This document shows positions 1-9,046 of a stretch of DNA of 64,000 bases, piece by piece. The stretch covers positions 2,170,001 to 2,234,000 of the forward strand of contig NC_014151.1 in the NCBI RefSeq assembly GCF_000092865.1. The letters are read 5' to 3'. Positions within the stretch are counted from its first letter, which is position 1, and each line of letters opens with the position of its first letter. This DNA comes from Cellulomonas flavigena DSM 20109 (GTDB taxonomy: Bacteria; Actinomycetota; Actinomycetes; Actinomycetales; Cellulomonadaceae). Under the pieces are notes generated by a model that did not search any database, was not told the origin of the DNA, and worked only from the letters and a program-made list of their open reading frames with translations. The position numbers and the translations under genes were made by a program.

Positions 1-129
1 CGGTCGGACAGAGGAAGGCTCACGGTCGACGAGTCTACGTGCGGGGTCCGACAGTCGCACACGTGTTCGACGTGACCTCCGTCGCCCTGCCGACGGCGCC
101 CGGACGCGCACGCACCGCGGCCGCGCGGC

Positions 130-2019
130 ATGCTGGGGCCGATGGACGCCCCGACGCCCTGCCCGCCGGCCGGCGCGCTGCTCGCGCACCAGGTGCCGAT
201 CGAGGACTACGCCGTGCTGGGTGACGGCCACACCGCCGCGCTCGTCTCGCGACGGGGCTCGGTCGACTGGCTGTGCCTGCCACGGTTCGACTCCGACGCG
301 TGCTTCGCCGCGCTGCTCGGCACGCCGCGCCACGGTCGCTGGCTGCTCACGGTCCCCGACGCGACGGACGTGACGCGGCACTACCGCGGCGACTCGTTCG
401 TGCTGGAGACGACGTACCGTGCGCCGCGGGGTGAGGCGCTCGTGACCGAGGCGATGCCGCTCGGCGACGGGCGTGCCGACCTCGTGCGGCGCATCGAGTG
501 CACGCACGGCGAGGTCGACGTCGAGCACGAGTGGGTCGTGCGGCTCGGCTACGGTGCCGTCGAGCCGTGGGTCCGGCGGGAGCAGGACGCCGACGGGCAC
601 GAGGCGATCCGGGCGATCGCCGGGCCCGACTCCCTCGTGCTGCGCGGCGACAGGCTCCCGGAAGCCGTCGACCACCGGCACCGGGACCGGTTCACGCTCC
701 GGGCGGGCCAGGCCGTGGAGCTCTCGCTGACGTGGGTGCACTCGTGGCAGCCCACGCCGTCACGGCTCACCGTGCCGGACCGCGTCGACGCGACCGCCGT
801 CGCGTGGGGGCTGTGGGCGCGCGGCTGCACGTACGACGGGCCGCACCGCGAGGCCGTGGTGCGGTCGCTGCTCGTCCTGCGTCTGCTGACGGACCTCACC
901 ACGGGGGGCATCGTCGCGGCCGTCACCACGTCGCTGCCCGAGACGTTCGGCGGCGAGCGCAACTGGGACTACCGCTACTGCTGGCTGCGCGACGCCGCGC
1001 TCACGCTCGAGGCACTCGTCGAGCAGGGCTTCCGCCAGGAGGCGACGCAGTGGCGCGCGTGGCTCGAGCGCGCCGTCGCGGGTGACCCGCGGGACCTGCA
1101 GATCATGTACCGGCTCGACGGCGGACGACGGCTGCCGGAGGTCCTGCTCGAGCACCTGCCGGGGTACGCCGGGTCCCGCCCCGTGCGGGTCGGCAACCTC
1201 GCGGCGGGTCAGGTCCAGCACGACGTGCTCGGCGAGGTGATGTCCGCGCTCGCCGCGGCGCGCGACGCCGGTCTGCCCGAGACGGAGGGCTCGTGGGCGC
1301 TGCAGTGCCGGCTCGTCGACGACCTCGCCGCGTCGTGGCGCACCCCCGACCGGGGCATCTGGGAGATCCGCGGCGAGCCCCAGCACTTCACGCACTCGAA
1401 GGTCATGGCGTGGGCCGCGCTGGACCGGGCGGTGTCCGGCGTCGAGCGGCACGGCCTGCCCGGCCCCGTCGAGCGGTGGCGCCGTGTGCGCGAGGAGATC
1501 CGTGCGGACGTCATGGCGCACGGGTGGTCACCCGAGCGGAGCACGTTCGTCCAGCACTACGGCGCGGAGCACACCGACGCGTCGCTGCTCCAGCTGGTGC
1601 AGGTCGGCTTCGTGCCGGCGGACGGGCCGCACGCGCTTGGCACCCTCGCAGCGGTGCGCGACGAGCTCGAGGTGGCGCCGGGCCTGCTGCTGCGCTACCG
1701 CACCGACCGCACGGACGACGGGCTGGCCGGTGCGGAGGCACCGTTCCTCGCGTGCTCGTTCTGGCTCGCCGACGCGCTCGCACGCGCGGGCGAGGTGGAC
1801 GAGGCGAGCCGCGTGCTCGACGTGCTCGTCCCGCTGGCGAACGATGTCGGGCTGCTCGCCGAGCAGTACGACCCGTACGCAGGGCGCATGGTCGGCAACG
1901 TCCCGCAGGCGCTGTCGCACCTCGCCCTCGTGCGGGCCGCGCACAGCCACGCGCGCGCCGTGCGGCCGGCGTCGGGGACCGGCCCCGACGGCGGCCGGGC
2001 GGCGGCCGTGGCACGCTGA
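130..2019 (+). CDS. Glycoside hydrolase family 15 (glucoamylase/trehalase-like)
   Basis: Predicted GH15 enzyme, probably cytoplasmic because no signal peptide is visible; it likely hydrolyses alpha-linked glucosides such as trehalose. The 629-residue length fits actinobacterial members. An N-terminal beta-sandwich region carries GSVDWLCLPRFDS near residue 50, and the (alpha/alpha)6 barrel carries NWDYRYCWLRDA from residue 278. The C-terminal catalytic acid is expected at Glu578 in LLAEQYDPYAG. The frame opens at ATG 130, but ATG 142 is an equally good start; neither has a convincing Shine-Dalgarno. The MBL-fold gene follows 35 bases downstream on the same strand, suggesting co-transcription. 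The substrate is inferred only. Confidence 0.85.
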   Translation: MLGPMDAPTPCPPAGALLAHQVPIEDYAVLGDGHTAALVSRRGSVDWLCLPRFDSDACFAALLGTPRHGRWLLTVPDATDVTRHYRGDSFVLETTYRAPRGEALVTEAMPLGDGRADLVRRIECTHGEVDVEHEWVVRLGYGAVEPWVRREQDADGHEAIRAIAGPDSLVLRGDRLPEAVDHRHRDRFTLRAGQAVELSLTWVHSWQPTPSRLTVPDRVDATAVAWGLWARGCTYDGPHREAVVRSLLVLRLLTDLTTGGIVAAVTTSLPETFGGERNWDYRYCWLRDAALTLEALVEQGFRQEATQWRAWLERAVAGDPRDLQIMYRLDGGRRLPEVLLEHLPGYAGSRPVRVGNLAAGQVQHDVLGEVMSALAAARDAGLPETEGSWALQCRLVDDLAASWRTPDRGIWEIRGEPQHFTHSKVMAWAALDRAVSGVERHGLPGPVERWRRVREEIRADVMAHGWSPERSTFVQHYGAEHTDASLLQLVQVGFVPADGPHALGTLAAVRDELEVAPGLLLRYRTDRTDDGLAGAEAPFLACSFWLADALARAGEVDEASRVLDVLVPLANDVGLLAEQYDPYAGRMVGNVPQALSHLALVRAAHSHARAVRPASGTGPDGGRAAAVAR

Positions 2020-2054
2020 CGTCGCAGGGACGCGACGGCGACGGGGGTGCGGCG

Positions 2055-2771
2055 GTGGACGCGGAGCGGTACACGGGCCACGTGGAGCCCGGCGGCAGCA
2101 CGGCGGTCCGGGTGCTCGACGACGCGGAGGTCCGCAAGGTGTCGGTCGGCCCGATGGACAACGCCGCGTACCTCGTGACGTGCCGCCGTTCCGGCGCCCA
2201 GGTGCTCGTCGACGCCCCCGCCGACCCCGACCGGCTCCTCGCGCTGCTGCGGGAGGGCAGCGCGACGGCCCGGCTCGACCTCGTGGTGGTCACCCACCGG
2301 CACCGCGACCACCTGGGGGCCCTCGCGTCGGTCGTCGCGGTCACGGGCGCCGCGGTCGCGGCGGGCGCCGACGACGCGGACGCGGTCGCGACCGCGAGCG
2401 ACCACCCGGTCGACCGCCGGCTGCGGCACGGCGACGTGCTGACCGTCGGACACCTCCGGCTCGACGTCGTCGCGCTGCGCGGCCACACACCCGGGTCCGT
2501 CGCGCTCGCGCTGACCGAGCCCTCGGGCACCGCGGGCCCCGACGCCGCCCCAGGACGCGTGCACCTCTTCACGGGGGACTCGCTGTTCCCCGGTGGTGTC
2601 GGGAACACCGACCGTGACCCGCAGCGGTTCGCCCAGCTGCTCGGCGACGTCACCGAGCGCGTCTTCGCCCGCTACGGGGACGACACCTGGGTCTACCCCG
2701 GGCACGGGGACGACACCACGCTCGGCATCGAGCGCCCGGCTCTGCCTGCGTGGGCCGCGCGGGGCTGGTGA
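2055..2771 (+). CDS. MBL-fold metallo-hydrolase (glyoxalase II-like)
   Basis: Predicted 238-residue zinc-dependent hydrolase of the metallo-beta-lactamase fold. Direct evidence is the metal-binding HRHRDH at residues 81-86, then GHTPGSVAL, TGDSLFPGG (a metal-bridging Asp) and a C-terminal YPGHGDDTT, all in the usual order for glyoxalase II-like hydrolases. The GTG at 2055 was chosen because it is the first start codon after the stop of the preceding GH15 gene that keeps the whole fold. The natural substrate is unknown; a thioester or lactone is typical of the family. The gene ends four bases before the stop of the convergent acyl-CoA dehydrogenase gene, leaving no room for a separate terminator. 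Confidence 0.82.
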   Translation: MDAERYTGHVEPGGSTAVRVLDDAEVRKVSVGPMDNAAYLVTCRRSGAQVLVDAPADPDRLLALLREGSATARLDLVVVTHRHRDHLGALASVVAVTGAAVAAGADDADAVATASDHPVDRRLRHGDVLTVGHLRLDVVALRGHTPGSVALALTEPSGTAGPDAAPGRVHLFTGDSLFPGGVGNTDRDPQRFAQLLGDVTERVFARYGDDTWVYPGHGDDTTLGIERPALPAWAARGW

Positions 2772-2774
2772 CCC

Positions 2775-3938
2775 TCAGCCCTCGACGGGGCCGAGCACGG
2801 AGGTCGCGAGCGTGGCGTGCGCCGACTCGTCGTCCGAGGGGTGGTAGATGCCCGCGAGCACGTCACGGTAGAGCCGCGCGAGCTCGCTGCCGGTGAAGTA
2901 CGCGCCCCCGCCGGACACCCGCAGCGCGAGGTCCACGACGACCCGTGCCGTCTCCGTCGCGCGGACCTTGAGCCCCACGAGCTGGGCGAACCAGCGGGCG
3001 CCGTGGTCGGCCTGCTCGTCGACGTCCCGCGCGAGGGCGAACACCTGCAGCTCGGCGCCGTCCTGGGCGAGCGCCGCGTCGGCGACCCGCCAGCGGATGT
3101 CCGGGTCCTGCGCGTACGGGCGCCCGTCGTGCTTGAACGACGTGCGTCGCCGGGCGTGCGCGACGCCGAGCTCGAGCGCGCGGCGGCCGATCCCCGTGTA
3201 CACCGCGGCGAGCAGGGTCTCGAAGACGGCGAACAGCGCGAACACGAACGGGTCCGCCGACGGGCCGGGCGGGAGCCGCCGGTAGACACGGTCGGCGGGT
3301 GCGTACGCGCCGTCGAGCACGGTCGTCGCGGACTGCGTGGCCCGCATGCCGAGCGTGTCCCAGTCGTCGCGGGCCTCGACGCCGCCGTCCGCGCGCGCGA
3401 CGACGCCGTGCACCAGACGCGGGTCGTCCGGGTCGGAGTCGTCGAGGCCGAACGTCGCCAGACGCGTCCAGACCGGCGACAGCGACGTGAAGATCTTCGT
3501 GCCGTGGTAGCGGTAGCCGCCGTCGGGCTGCGGCACGGCCCGCGTGCGGGAACCGAACATCACGAGGTCGTTGCCGGCCTCGGAGTTGCCGAACGCGAAC
3601 ACCTCGCCGGCCGCCGCGTCGCGCAGCACGAACTCGACCGAGTCGTCGCCCCGCGCCGAGAGCAGCGCGGCGAGCCCGGTGACGACGAGGTGCATGTTGA
3701 CCGCGAGCGCGGTGGCAGGTGCGGCGCCTGCGAGCCGCACCTGCTCGCGCGCGACCTCCTCGAGCGTCAGCCCGGCCCCGCCCAGCCGCTGCGGGACGAA
3801 CGCCGTCAGGTAGCCCGCCGCGGTGAGCTCCGCGAGGTCGTCGTGCGGGAACGTGTTCTCGCGGTCGTGCGTCTCGGCGCGCTCGTGGACACGCGCGAGC
3901 AGGTCGTCGGTGAGCAGGGTGCGCAGCTGCCGGGTCAT
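2775..3938 (-). CDS. Acyl-CoA dehydrogenase-like flavoprotein
   Basis: Predicted FAD-dependent acyl-CoA dehydrogenase family protein of 387 residues. The N-terminal helical domain contains PQRLGGAGLTLEEV near residue 50; the middle beta domain includes the GTKIFTSLSPVW and DDWDTLGMRATQS stretches expected around the flavin; the C-terminal helical domain follows. It resembles the broad subgroup with an acyl-CoA dehydrogenase type 2 C-terminus rather than a canonical beta-oxidation enzyme, so the substrate cannot be named. The start at ATG 3938 gives MTRQLRTLL and matches the beginning of the N-terminal domain; the frame stays open far upstream but without family similarity. It is divergent from the YciI-like gene, 72 bases between starts. 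Confidence 0.8.
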   Translation of the reverse strand: MTRQLRTLLTDDLLARVHERAETHDRENTFPHDDLAELTAAGYLTAFVPQRLGGAGLTLEEVAREQVRLAGAAPATALAVNMHLVVTGLAALLSARGDDSVEFVLRDAAAGEVFAFGNSEAGNDLVMFGSRTRAVPQPDGGYRYHGTKIFTSLSPVWTRLATFGLDDSDPDDPRLVHGVVARADGGVEARDDWDTLGMRATQSATTVLDGAYAPADRVYRRLPPGPSADPFVFALFAVFETLLAAVYTGIGRRALELGVAHARRRTSFKHDGRPYAQDPDIRWRVADAALAQDGAELQVFALARDVDEQADHGARWFAQLVGLKVRATETARVVVDLALRVSGGGAYFTGSELARLYRDVLAGIYHPSDDESAHATLATSVLGPVEG

Positions 3939-4010
3939 CCCGCCACTCTGCCACCGCGCCGGGCGTGGACCGGTGCGCCGTCGCGCACCGCGCTCGGGCA
4001 GGATGGCCGC

Positions 4011-4301
4011 ATGAGCATCTTCGCCGTCCGCTACACCTACGACGAGCGGTCCGAGGTCCGCGACGCCGTGCGGCCCGAGCACCGCGCCTGGCTCGCCGGA
4101 CAGGCCGAGGCCGGCGTCCTGCTGGGCTCGGGTCCGTTCACCGAGGGCGCCCCGGGAGCTCTGCTGGTGCTGCGGGGCGACGACGAGGACGCGGTGCGCG
4201 CCGTCCTGGCCCAGGACCCGTTCGCGCGCGAGGGCCTCGTCGCCGACACCGAGGTGCGCACATGGGAGGTCGTCCTCGGGCCCTGGGCGGCGACCGTCTG
4301 A
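4011..4301 (+). CDS. YciI-like protein
   Basis: Small 96-residue protein of the YciI family, a dimeric ferredoxin-like fold. The sequence shows the family pattern: RPEHRAWLAGQAEAG with a conserved His, then LLGSGPFTEG with a loop Gly-Pro, and DPFAREGLVADTEVRTWEVV in the last strand. Enzymatic function in this family is mostly unassigned, so no reaction is proposed. A CAGGAT hexamer lies six bases before the ATG, the spacing expected of a -10 element for a leaderless transcript. Its promoter region is shared with the divergent acyl-CoA dehydrogenase gene. Confidence 0.85.
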   Translation: MSIFAVRYTYDERSEVRDAVRPEHRAWLAGQAEAGVLLGSGPFTEGAPGALLVLRGDDEDAVRAVLAQDPFAREGLVADTEVRTWEVVLGPWAATV

Positions 4302-4443
4302 CGTGACGTCGGGACGGCCGACGCTCAGCGCGGGCTGTCGAGCACGCCGCCGGTCGCCGTCGGCCGCGCCGCTGCGGCGACGTGGCGCGCGTGCAGGAGG
4401 CTCGCGCGGGTCGCGGTGGCGAGCGAGACCGGCAGCTCGTGTG

Positions 4444-5502
4444 TCACGCGCGGTCGTCCGTCGCCCCGTCGTGGCCCGCCGGGGGCAGCACGCCGGGCGT
4501 GGCGGCACGCGCCGTGCCGAGCGCGTCGGCGCGGGCGTCACGCCGGGTGCGGCGCAGCGACAGCACGGTGGTGAGCGCGAGGGTGAGGACGATGAACGCC
4601 AGGGAGACCCACGTGTTGATCTCCGGGATCGCGGTGACGTGCTCGCCGCCGTTGATGAACGGCACCTCGTTGGTGTGCAGCGCGTGGATGACGAGCTTGA
4701 TCCCGATGAACCCGAGGATCGCGCCGAGCCCGTAGGCGAGGTAGACCAGCTTGTCGAGCAGCCCGTCGATGAGGAAGAACAGCTGCCGCAGGCCGAGCAG
4801 CGAGAACGCGTTCGCCGTGAAGACGAGGTAGGTCTCCTGCGTGAGGCCGAAGATCGCGGGGATCGAGTCGACCGCGAAGATGATGTCGGCGGTGCCGATG
4901 GCGATCATCACGATGAGCATCGGCGTCAGCAGGCGCCTGCCGTCCCGGCGGACCACCATCTTGTCGCCGACGTAGTCGTCGGTGGTCGGGAAGACGCGTC
5001 GCGTCCAGCGCAGCACCGCGTTCTCGTGGTACTCGTCCTCGGCTTCGCTCCCGGCCTTGACCTGCGTCCACGCGGTGTAGAGCAGGAACAGCCCGAAGAT
5101 GTAGAAGATCCACGACAGGTTCTCGATCATCGCGGCGCCGATGAAGATGAACACCGTCCGCAGCACGAGCGCGATGGTGATGCCGATGAGCAGCACCTTC
5201 TGCTGGTAGAGCCGCGGCACGCGGAAGCTCGCCATGATGAGCACGAAGACGAAGAGGTTGTCGACCGACAGGCTCTTCTCGGTCACGTAGCCCGCGAAGT
5301 ACTCGGCGCCGTAGGTCGAGCCCCACACGGCCCACACGAGCACACCGAACACGAGCGCGACGCCCACGTAGCCGATCGACCACGCCGCCGACTCCCGCAA
5401 CGTGGGCTCGTGCGGCGAGCGCACGTGCCCGACGTAGTCGACGGCGAGCATCACGAGGATGACGCCGACCGTGACGGCCCACACCCACACAGGAACATCC
5501 AT
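4444..5502 (-). CDS. TerC/Alx family integral membrane protein
   Basis: Predicted polytopic membrane protein of 352 residues in the TerC/Alx family, whose characterised members are linked to manganese export or metalation of secreted proteins. Hydrophobic helices run through the protein; family signatures are EKSLSVDNLFVFVLI near residue 75 and ADIIFAVDSIPAIFGLT near residue 200, each with a conserved acidic residue inside a helix. The ATG at 5502 is preceded by GGAGGT with a six-base spacer, which decides the start. That Shine-Dalgarno is buried in a perfect 10-bp hairpin and follows a predicted Mn2+ riboswitch, so translation is likely switched on by manganese. The C-terminal 35 residues are polar and non-conserved. 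Confidence 0.9.
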   Translation of the reverse strand: MDVPVWVWAVTVGVILVMLAVDYVGHVRSPHEPTLRESAAWSIGYVGVALVFGVLVWAVWGSTYGAEYFAGYVTEKSLSVDNLFVFVLIMASFRVPRLYQQKVLLIGITIALVLRTVFIFIGAAMIENLSWIFYIFGLFLLYTAWTQVKAGSEAEDEYHENAVLRWTRRVFPTTDDYVGDKMVVRRDGRRLLTPMLIVMIAIGTADIIFAVDSIPAIFGLTQETYLVFTANAFSLLGLRQLFFLIDGLLDKLVYLAYGLGAILGFIGIKLVIHALHTNEVPFINGGEHVTAIPEINTWVSLAFIVLTLALTTVLSLRRTRRDARADALGTARAATPGVLPPAGHDGATDDRA

Positions 5503-5660
5503 GAACAGACCTCCGGAACGTACGACTGATGACCGGAGGTCTCTTCCGCCAGCACAGCTCGCACCTGGCGAGATCCTGCGCGCGGCCGACGGCACCGGGC
5601 CGGCAACGCTGGCGACCGTGATGACGATGACGTCGTGGGGAGTACTCCCCTCCGCGGAGA
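5503..5660 (-). promoter_or_regulatory. yybP-ykoY (manganese) riboswitch candidate
   Basis: The minus-strand leader of the TerC gene contains the hallmark GGGGAGTA (5650 to 5643), followed by CGTCATCGTCATCACGG and a GCCGGCCCGG segment, then a translational expression platform. This motif and the TerC-family gene behind it match the yybP-ykoY class, known to sense Mn2+. A TATAGT -10 element immediately upstream puts the RNA 5' end just ahead of the aptamer. Class assignment is from memory of the consensus; a covariance-model search would be decisive. Confidence 0.72.
5507..5542 (-). promoter_or_regulatory. Shine-Dalgarno-sequestering hairpin of the TerC leader
   Basis: AGACCTCCGG (5542 to 5533 on the transcript) pairs perfectly with CCGGAGGTCT (5516 to 5507), which holds the Shine-Dalgarno GGAGGT six bases before the TerC ATG. 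This is a direct OFF-state structure. CGGAGG at the 5' edge of the leader could compete for the CCTCCG of the first arm, offering a ligand-controlled switch; that part is inference. Confidence 0.75.
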
Positions 5661-5666
5661 ACTATA
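5661..5666 (-). promoter_or_regulatory. -10 element (TATAGT) for the TerC leader
   Basis: TATAGT on the minus strand fits the TANNNT -10 consensus and would start the transcript near 5654, directly before the riboswitch core. No convincing -35 hexamer is seen at 16-18 bases. Confidence 0.5.
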
Positions 5667-5697
5667 GGTGACACCGCGGGCGCCGCCAGCCGGCGTC

Positions 5698-6138
5698 TCA
5701 CACCAGGCAGAACTCGTTGCCCTCAGGGTCCTGCAGCACGATCCAGTACCCCTGCTGCTCGTCGTCGACCTCGCGCACACGCGTCGCGCCGAGCACCTCG
5801 AGCTGCGCCGCGCGTGCCCGGATGCCGTCGCGGTCGGGCGGCCCGCCCCGGCGGGTGGGCACCCCGGGGAGCCCGACGTCGAGGTGCAGCCGGTTCTTCA
5901 CGGTCTTGCCCTCGGGCACCTTCTGCAGGAAGAGCCGCGGGCCGACGCCCTCGGGGTCCACGATCGCGTACGCGTCGTTCCACCGCTCCTCCGGCAAACC
6001 CCAGGCACGCAGAGTGTCCTGCCAGGTGGCGAAGCCCTCGGGCGGCGGGTCCTCCACGTACCCGAGAACCTCCGCCCAGAAGGCCCCGACCGCGCGGGGG
6101 TCGTGAGCGTCGAGCACGATCTGCAGCCTGCGGTCCAT
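5698..6138 (-). CDS. VOC superfamily (glyoxalase/bleomycin-resistance-like) protein
   Basis: Predicted 146-residue vicinal-oxygen-chelate fold protein. The opening RLQIVLDAHDPRAVGAFWAEVLGY is the typical first beta-alpha-beta unit; RLHLDVGLPG carries the mid-protein metal-ligand His; and LQDPEGNEFCLV is the canonical C-terminal strand with the ligand Glu. The substrate is unknown. The ATG at 6138 is preceded by GGGAG with a five-base spacer, a good ribosome binding site. It lies upstream of, and co-directional with, the TerC gene, but the TerC leader has its own -10 element, so the two are probably separate units. Confidence 0.85.
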   Translation of the reverse strand: MDRRLQIVLDAHDPRAVGAFWAEVLGYVEDPPPEGFATWQDTLRAWGLPEERWNDAYAIVDPEGVGPRLFLQKVPEGKTVKNRLHLDVGLPGVPTRRGGPPDRDGIRARAAQLEVLGATRVREVDDEQQGYWIVLQDPEGNEFCLV

Positions 6139-6234
6139 CGGGTCTCCCGGCAGTCGATGCGGTGGCGTCCGGCACGAGTGGCGTGCCGCGCGTCGTTGTC
6201 CGGTCCGGCGGTGCCGTGCCGGGCACCGGCGGCG

Positions 6235-8340
6235 TCAGGCGGTGGCCGCCTGCATCTGGCGCAGTTCCTTCTTCAGTCCGGAGATCTCGTCGCGCAGCCG
6301 CGCGGCGAGCTCGAACTGCAGCTCGCCCGCCGCCGCGTGCATCTGCTCGGTGAGCTGCTGGACGAGATCGGCCAGGTCGTGCGCGGCCGCGCCCGCGAGC
6401 CGCGTGCGCTCGTCACCTCCGGACGGTCGCGACCCGAGGCCCGGCACGGGGGCCTTGCCGCGGCTCGCCTGGCGACCCGCGCCGCCCAGCAGCTCGGCGG
6501 TGTCGGCGTCCTCGCGCGCGAGCATGTCGGTGATGTCGCCGATCTTCTTGCGCAGCGGCTGCGGGTCGATGCCGTGCTCGAGGTTGTACGCGATCTGCTT
6601 CTCGCGGCGGCGGTCGGTCTCGTCCAGCGCCTGCCGCATCGCCGGCGTCACGGTGTCCGCGTACATGTGCACCTGGCCCGAGACGTGACGGGCGGCGCGA
6701 CCGATCGTCTGGATCAGCGACTTGCCCGAGCGCAGGAACCCCTGCTTGTCGGCGTCGAGGATCGCCACGAGCGACACCTCGGGCAGGTCGAGGCCCTCGC
6801 GCAGCAGGTTGATGCCCACGAGCACGTCGTACTCCCCCAGCCGCAGCTCGCGCAGCAGCTCGACACGTCGCAGCGTGTCGACCTCCGAGTGCAGGTAGCG
6901 CACACGGACGTCCTTCTCGAGGAGGTAGTCCGTGAGGTCCTCCGACATCTTCTTGGTGAGGGTCGTCACGAGCACGCGCTCGTCGCGCTCGACCCGGTCG
7001 CGGATCTCGCCGAGCAGGTCGTCGATCTGCCCCTTGGTCGGCTTGACGACCACCTGCGGGTCCACGAGGCCGGTCGGGCGGATGATCTGCTCGACGACAC
7101 CGTCGGCCATCGACAGCTCGTAGTCCCCCGGCGTCGCCGACAGGTAGACGGTCTGGCCGATGCGTTCGACGAACTCCTCCCAGCGCAACGGTCGGTTGTC
7201 GATCGCGCTGGGCAACCGGAAACCGTGGTCCACGAGGGACCGTTTACGGGACATGTCCCCCTCGAACATCGCCCCGATCTGCGGCACGGTGACGTGCGAC
7301 TCGTCGATGACGAGGAGGAAGTCCTCCGGGAAGTAGTCGAGGAGCGTGTTCGGTGCGGAGCCGGGGGCTCGCCCGTCGATGTGGCGCGAGTAGTTCTCGA
7401 TGCCGGAGCACGAGCCGATCTGCCGCATCATCTCGATGTCGTACGTGGTGCGCATCTGCAGGCGCTGCGCCTCGAGCAGCTTGTTCTGCCGCTCGAGGTC
7501 GGCGAGCCGCTCCTCGAGCTCGGCCTCGATCCCGGCGATCGCGCGCTCCATGCGCTCGGGCCCGGCCACGTAGTGCGTCGCGGGGAAGACGTGCATCTGC
7601 TGCTCCGACCGCACCACGTCACCCGTCAGCGGGTGCAGCGTCGCGATCGCCTCGATCTCGTCACCGAAGAACTCGATGCGGATCGCGAGCTCCTCGTACA
7701 CCGGGATGATCTCGACCGTGTCGCCGCGCACCCGGAACGTCCCGCGCGTGAACGCCATGTCGTTGCGTGTGTACTGCATGGTGACGAACTTGCGGAGCAG
7801 CTGGTCCCGGTCGACCTGGTCGCCGACGGCCAGGGTCACCATGCGGTCGACGTACTCCTGCGGCGTTCCGAGGCCGTAGATGCAGGACACCGTCGAGACC
7901 ACCACCACGTCGCGGCGCGTGAGCAGCGAGCTCGTCGCCGAGTGCCGCAGCCGCTCGACCTCCTCGTTGATCGAGGAGTCCTTCTCGATGTAGGTGTCCG
8001 ACTGCGCGATGTACGCCTCGGGCTGGTAGTAGTCGTAGTACGAGACGAAGTACTCGACCGCGTTGTTCGGCAGCAGCTCACGGAACTCCGTGGCGAGCTG
8101 CGCGGCGAGGGTCTTGTTGGGAGCCATGACGAGCGTCGGACGCTGCAGCTCCTCGATGAGCCAGGCGGTCGTCGCCGACTTCCCGGTCCCGGTGGCGCCG
8201 AGCAGCACGACGTCCTTCTCGCCGGCGCGCACGCGCGCCGCGAGCTCCTCGATCGCCGTGGGCTGGTCCCCGCTCGGGGTGTACTCGGACACCACCTCGA
8301 ACGGCGCGACGGTCCGCTGCAGGTCGGTGACGGGGCGCAT
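6235..8340 (-). CDS. uvrB: Excinuclease ABC subunit B (UvrB)
   Basis: UvrB, the damage-verification helicase of nucleotide excision repair, acts with UvrA and UvrC in the cytoplasm. At 701 residues it is of normal length. Visible in order: Walker A GATGTGKS near residue 48, the damage-probing beta-hairpin [20 protein letters not shown] near 101-120, [12 protein letters not shown], the helicase DESH box, the motif VI region [19 protein letters not shown], and a C-terminal UVR domain ([22 protein letters not shown], split by charged residues). No Shine-Dalgarno precedes ATG 8340; TACCGT six bases upstream is a good -10 for a leaderless transcript. Neighbours are unrelated. Confidence 0.97.
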   Translation of the reverse strand: MRPVTDLQRTVAPFEVVSEYTPSGDQPTAIEELAARVRAGEKDVVLLGATGTGKSATTAWLIEELQRPTLVMAPNKTLAAQLATEFRELLPNNAVEYFVSYYDYYQPEAYIAQSDTYIEKDSSINEEVERLRHSATSSLLTRRDVVVVSTVSCIYGLGTPQEYVDRMVTLAVGDQVDRDQLLRKFVTMQYTRNDMAFTRGTFRVRGDTVEIIPVYEELAIRIEFFGDEIEAIATLHPLTGDVVRSEQQMHVFPATHYVAGPERMERAIAGIEAELEERLADLERQNKLLEAQRLQMRTTYDIEMMRQIGSCSGIENYSRHIDGRAPGSAPNTLLDYFPEDFLLVIDESHVTVPQIGAMFEGDMSRKRSLVDHGFRLPSAIDNRPLRWEEFVERIGQTVYLSATPGDYELSMADGVVEQIIRPTGLVDPQVVVKPTKGQIDDLLGEIRDRVERDERVLVTTLTKKMSEDLTDYLLEKDVRVRYLHSEVDTLRRVELLRELRLGEYDVLVGINLLREGLDLPEVSLVAILDADKQGFLRSGKSLIQTIGRAARHVSGQVHMYADTVTPAMRQALDETDRRREKQIAYNLEHGIDPQPLRKKIGDITDMLAREDADTAELLGGAGRQASRGKAPVPGLGSRPSGGDERTRLAGAAAHDLADLVQQLTEQMHAAAGELQFELAARLRDEISGLKKELRQMQAATA

Positions 8341-8346
8341 ACGACC

Positions 8347-8352
8347 ACGGTA
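8347..8352 (-). promoter_or_regulatory. -10 element (TACCGT), leaderless uvrB
   Basis: TACCGT on the minus strand fits TANNNT and ends six bases before the uvrB ATG, so transcription would begin at the start codon itself. No Shine-Dalgarno is present, which agrees with a leaderless mRNA. No LexA-box-like palindrome was recognised. Confidence 0.45.
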
Positions 8353-8417
8353 CGTCGCACCACCGACATCGACCGCGCGCAGCCCGGCGGACCCGGGGCC
8401 CGCGGGGCGCGGACGAC

Positions 8418-8867
8418 CTACCAGTCGCCGCTGAACGACACGTGGGCGGCCGGGTCGGCCCGCTGGAGCATCCCGGAGTACTTGTCCATGAAGTCGCGGT
8501 ATGCGGTGAAGCCGACGATCTTGCGCTTCGCCATCGGCACCATCTTGCTCATGCCACCGGACTTCACGACGTAGGTCGTGATGGTGGTGCGCACCGTGAC
8601 ACGGCCCACCGCTCGGTCCACCTCGACGTCGAAGTGGAGCACCGGCTCGGTGCTCTCACGCGTCATGTCCCGGATGGAGACCTCGACCTTGTTGGCGGTG
8701 CGCTCGCCGACGCGCAGCCACCCGCTCTCGTCCTCGACCGCGGCCGCAGCCGCCTGGACGAGATCGAGCACCTGGGTCGCCGAGAGCACACCCGTGGCCA
8801 CCGACATGGAGGCCTTCGACTGCAGCGGGCGCGCCTCCCACCCACTACCGACCGATTGGAGTGCCAT
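8418..8867 (-). CDS. Unrecognised conserved-looking protein, 149 aa
   Basis: A 149-residue soluble protein I do not recognise. It starts [18 protein letters not shown] at ATG 8867, with GGAGG four bases upstream deciding the start over an upstream in-frame extension. The first 50 residues look disordered then helical; residues 50-105 alternate as beta strands ([32 protein letters not shown]), followed by a basic segment [19 protein letters not shown] and a Trp C-terminus. No signal peptide or membrane helix is visible. It has its own well-formed promoter and an 80-90-base leader. The pattern of amphipathic strands suggests a compact alpha/beta ligand-binding fold, but no function is assigned. 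Confidence 0.75.
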   Translation of the reverse strand: MALQSVGSGWEARPLQSKASMSVATGVLSATQVLDLVQAAAAAVEDESGWLRVGERTANKVEVSIRDMTRESTEPVLHFDVEVDRAVGRVTVRTTITTYVVKSGGMSKMVPMAKRKIVGFTAYRDFMDKYSGMLQRADPAAHVSFSGDW

Positions 8868-8956
8868 CGTTCCTCCGGCTCCGTTGCCGCGGGTCGCCCA
8901 TTGCCACCCGCCGGACGCGCGCTGTTCCCGCGTCCATCCGAGTGATCGGCGCTTGC

Positions 8957-8986
8957 ACGCTACTCCTCGCGTGGACAAGCGTCCAA
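8957..8986 (-). promoter_or_regulatory. Promoter of the 149-aa protein gene, with dyad at -35
   Basis: On the minus strand TTGGAC (8986 to 8981) and TAGCGT (8962 to 8957) are separated by 18 bases, close to the primary-sigma consensus TTGACA/TANNNT. The -35 overlaps an inverted repeat TGGAC-N4-GTCCA (8972-8985 on the plus strand), a possible operator. The predicted leader is roughly 85 bases. Confidence 0.6.
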
Positions 8987-9046
8987 TTCACTCGTTCGGG
9001 TGTGAGCTACTCCCCAGTACGGAGGACCTAGGTCCTGCAGGGCACA

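Noticed and set aside
1..129. Possible gene fragment at the left edge of the window
   Set aside because: Short frames on both strands here have no start/Shine-Dalgarno support or recognisable motif; probably upstream region of the GH15 gene.
4302..4443. Possible terminator between the YciI-like and TerC genes (CGGCCGAC ... GTCGGCCG)
   Set aside because: The arms are eight bases but about 34 bases apart, and other pairings are equally good, so I did not call a hairpin.
5668..8574. Plus-strand 968-codon frame opposite uvrB
   Set aside because: No family motifs, composition typical of the antisense of a high-GC gene; uvrB on the minus strand is unambiguous.
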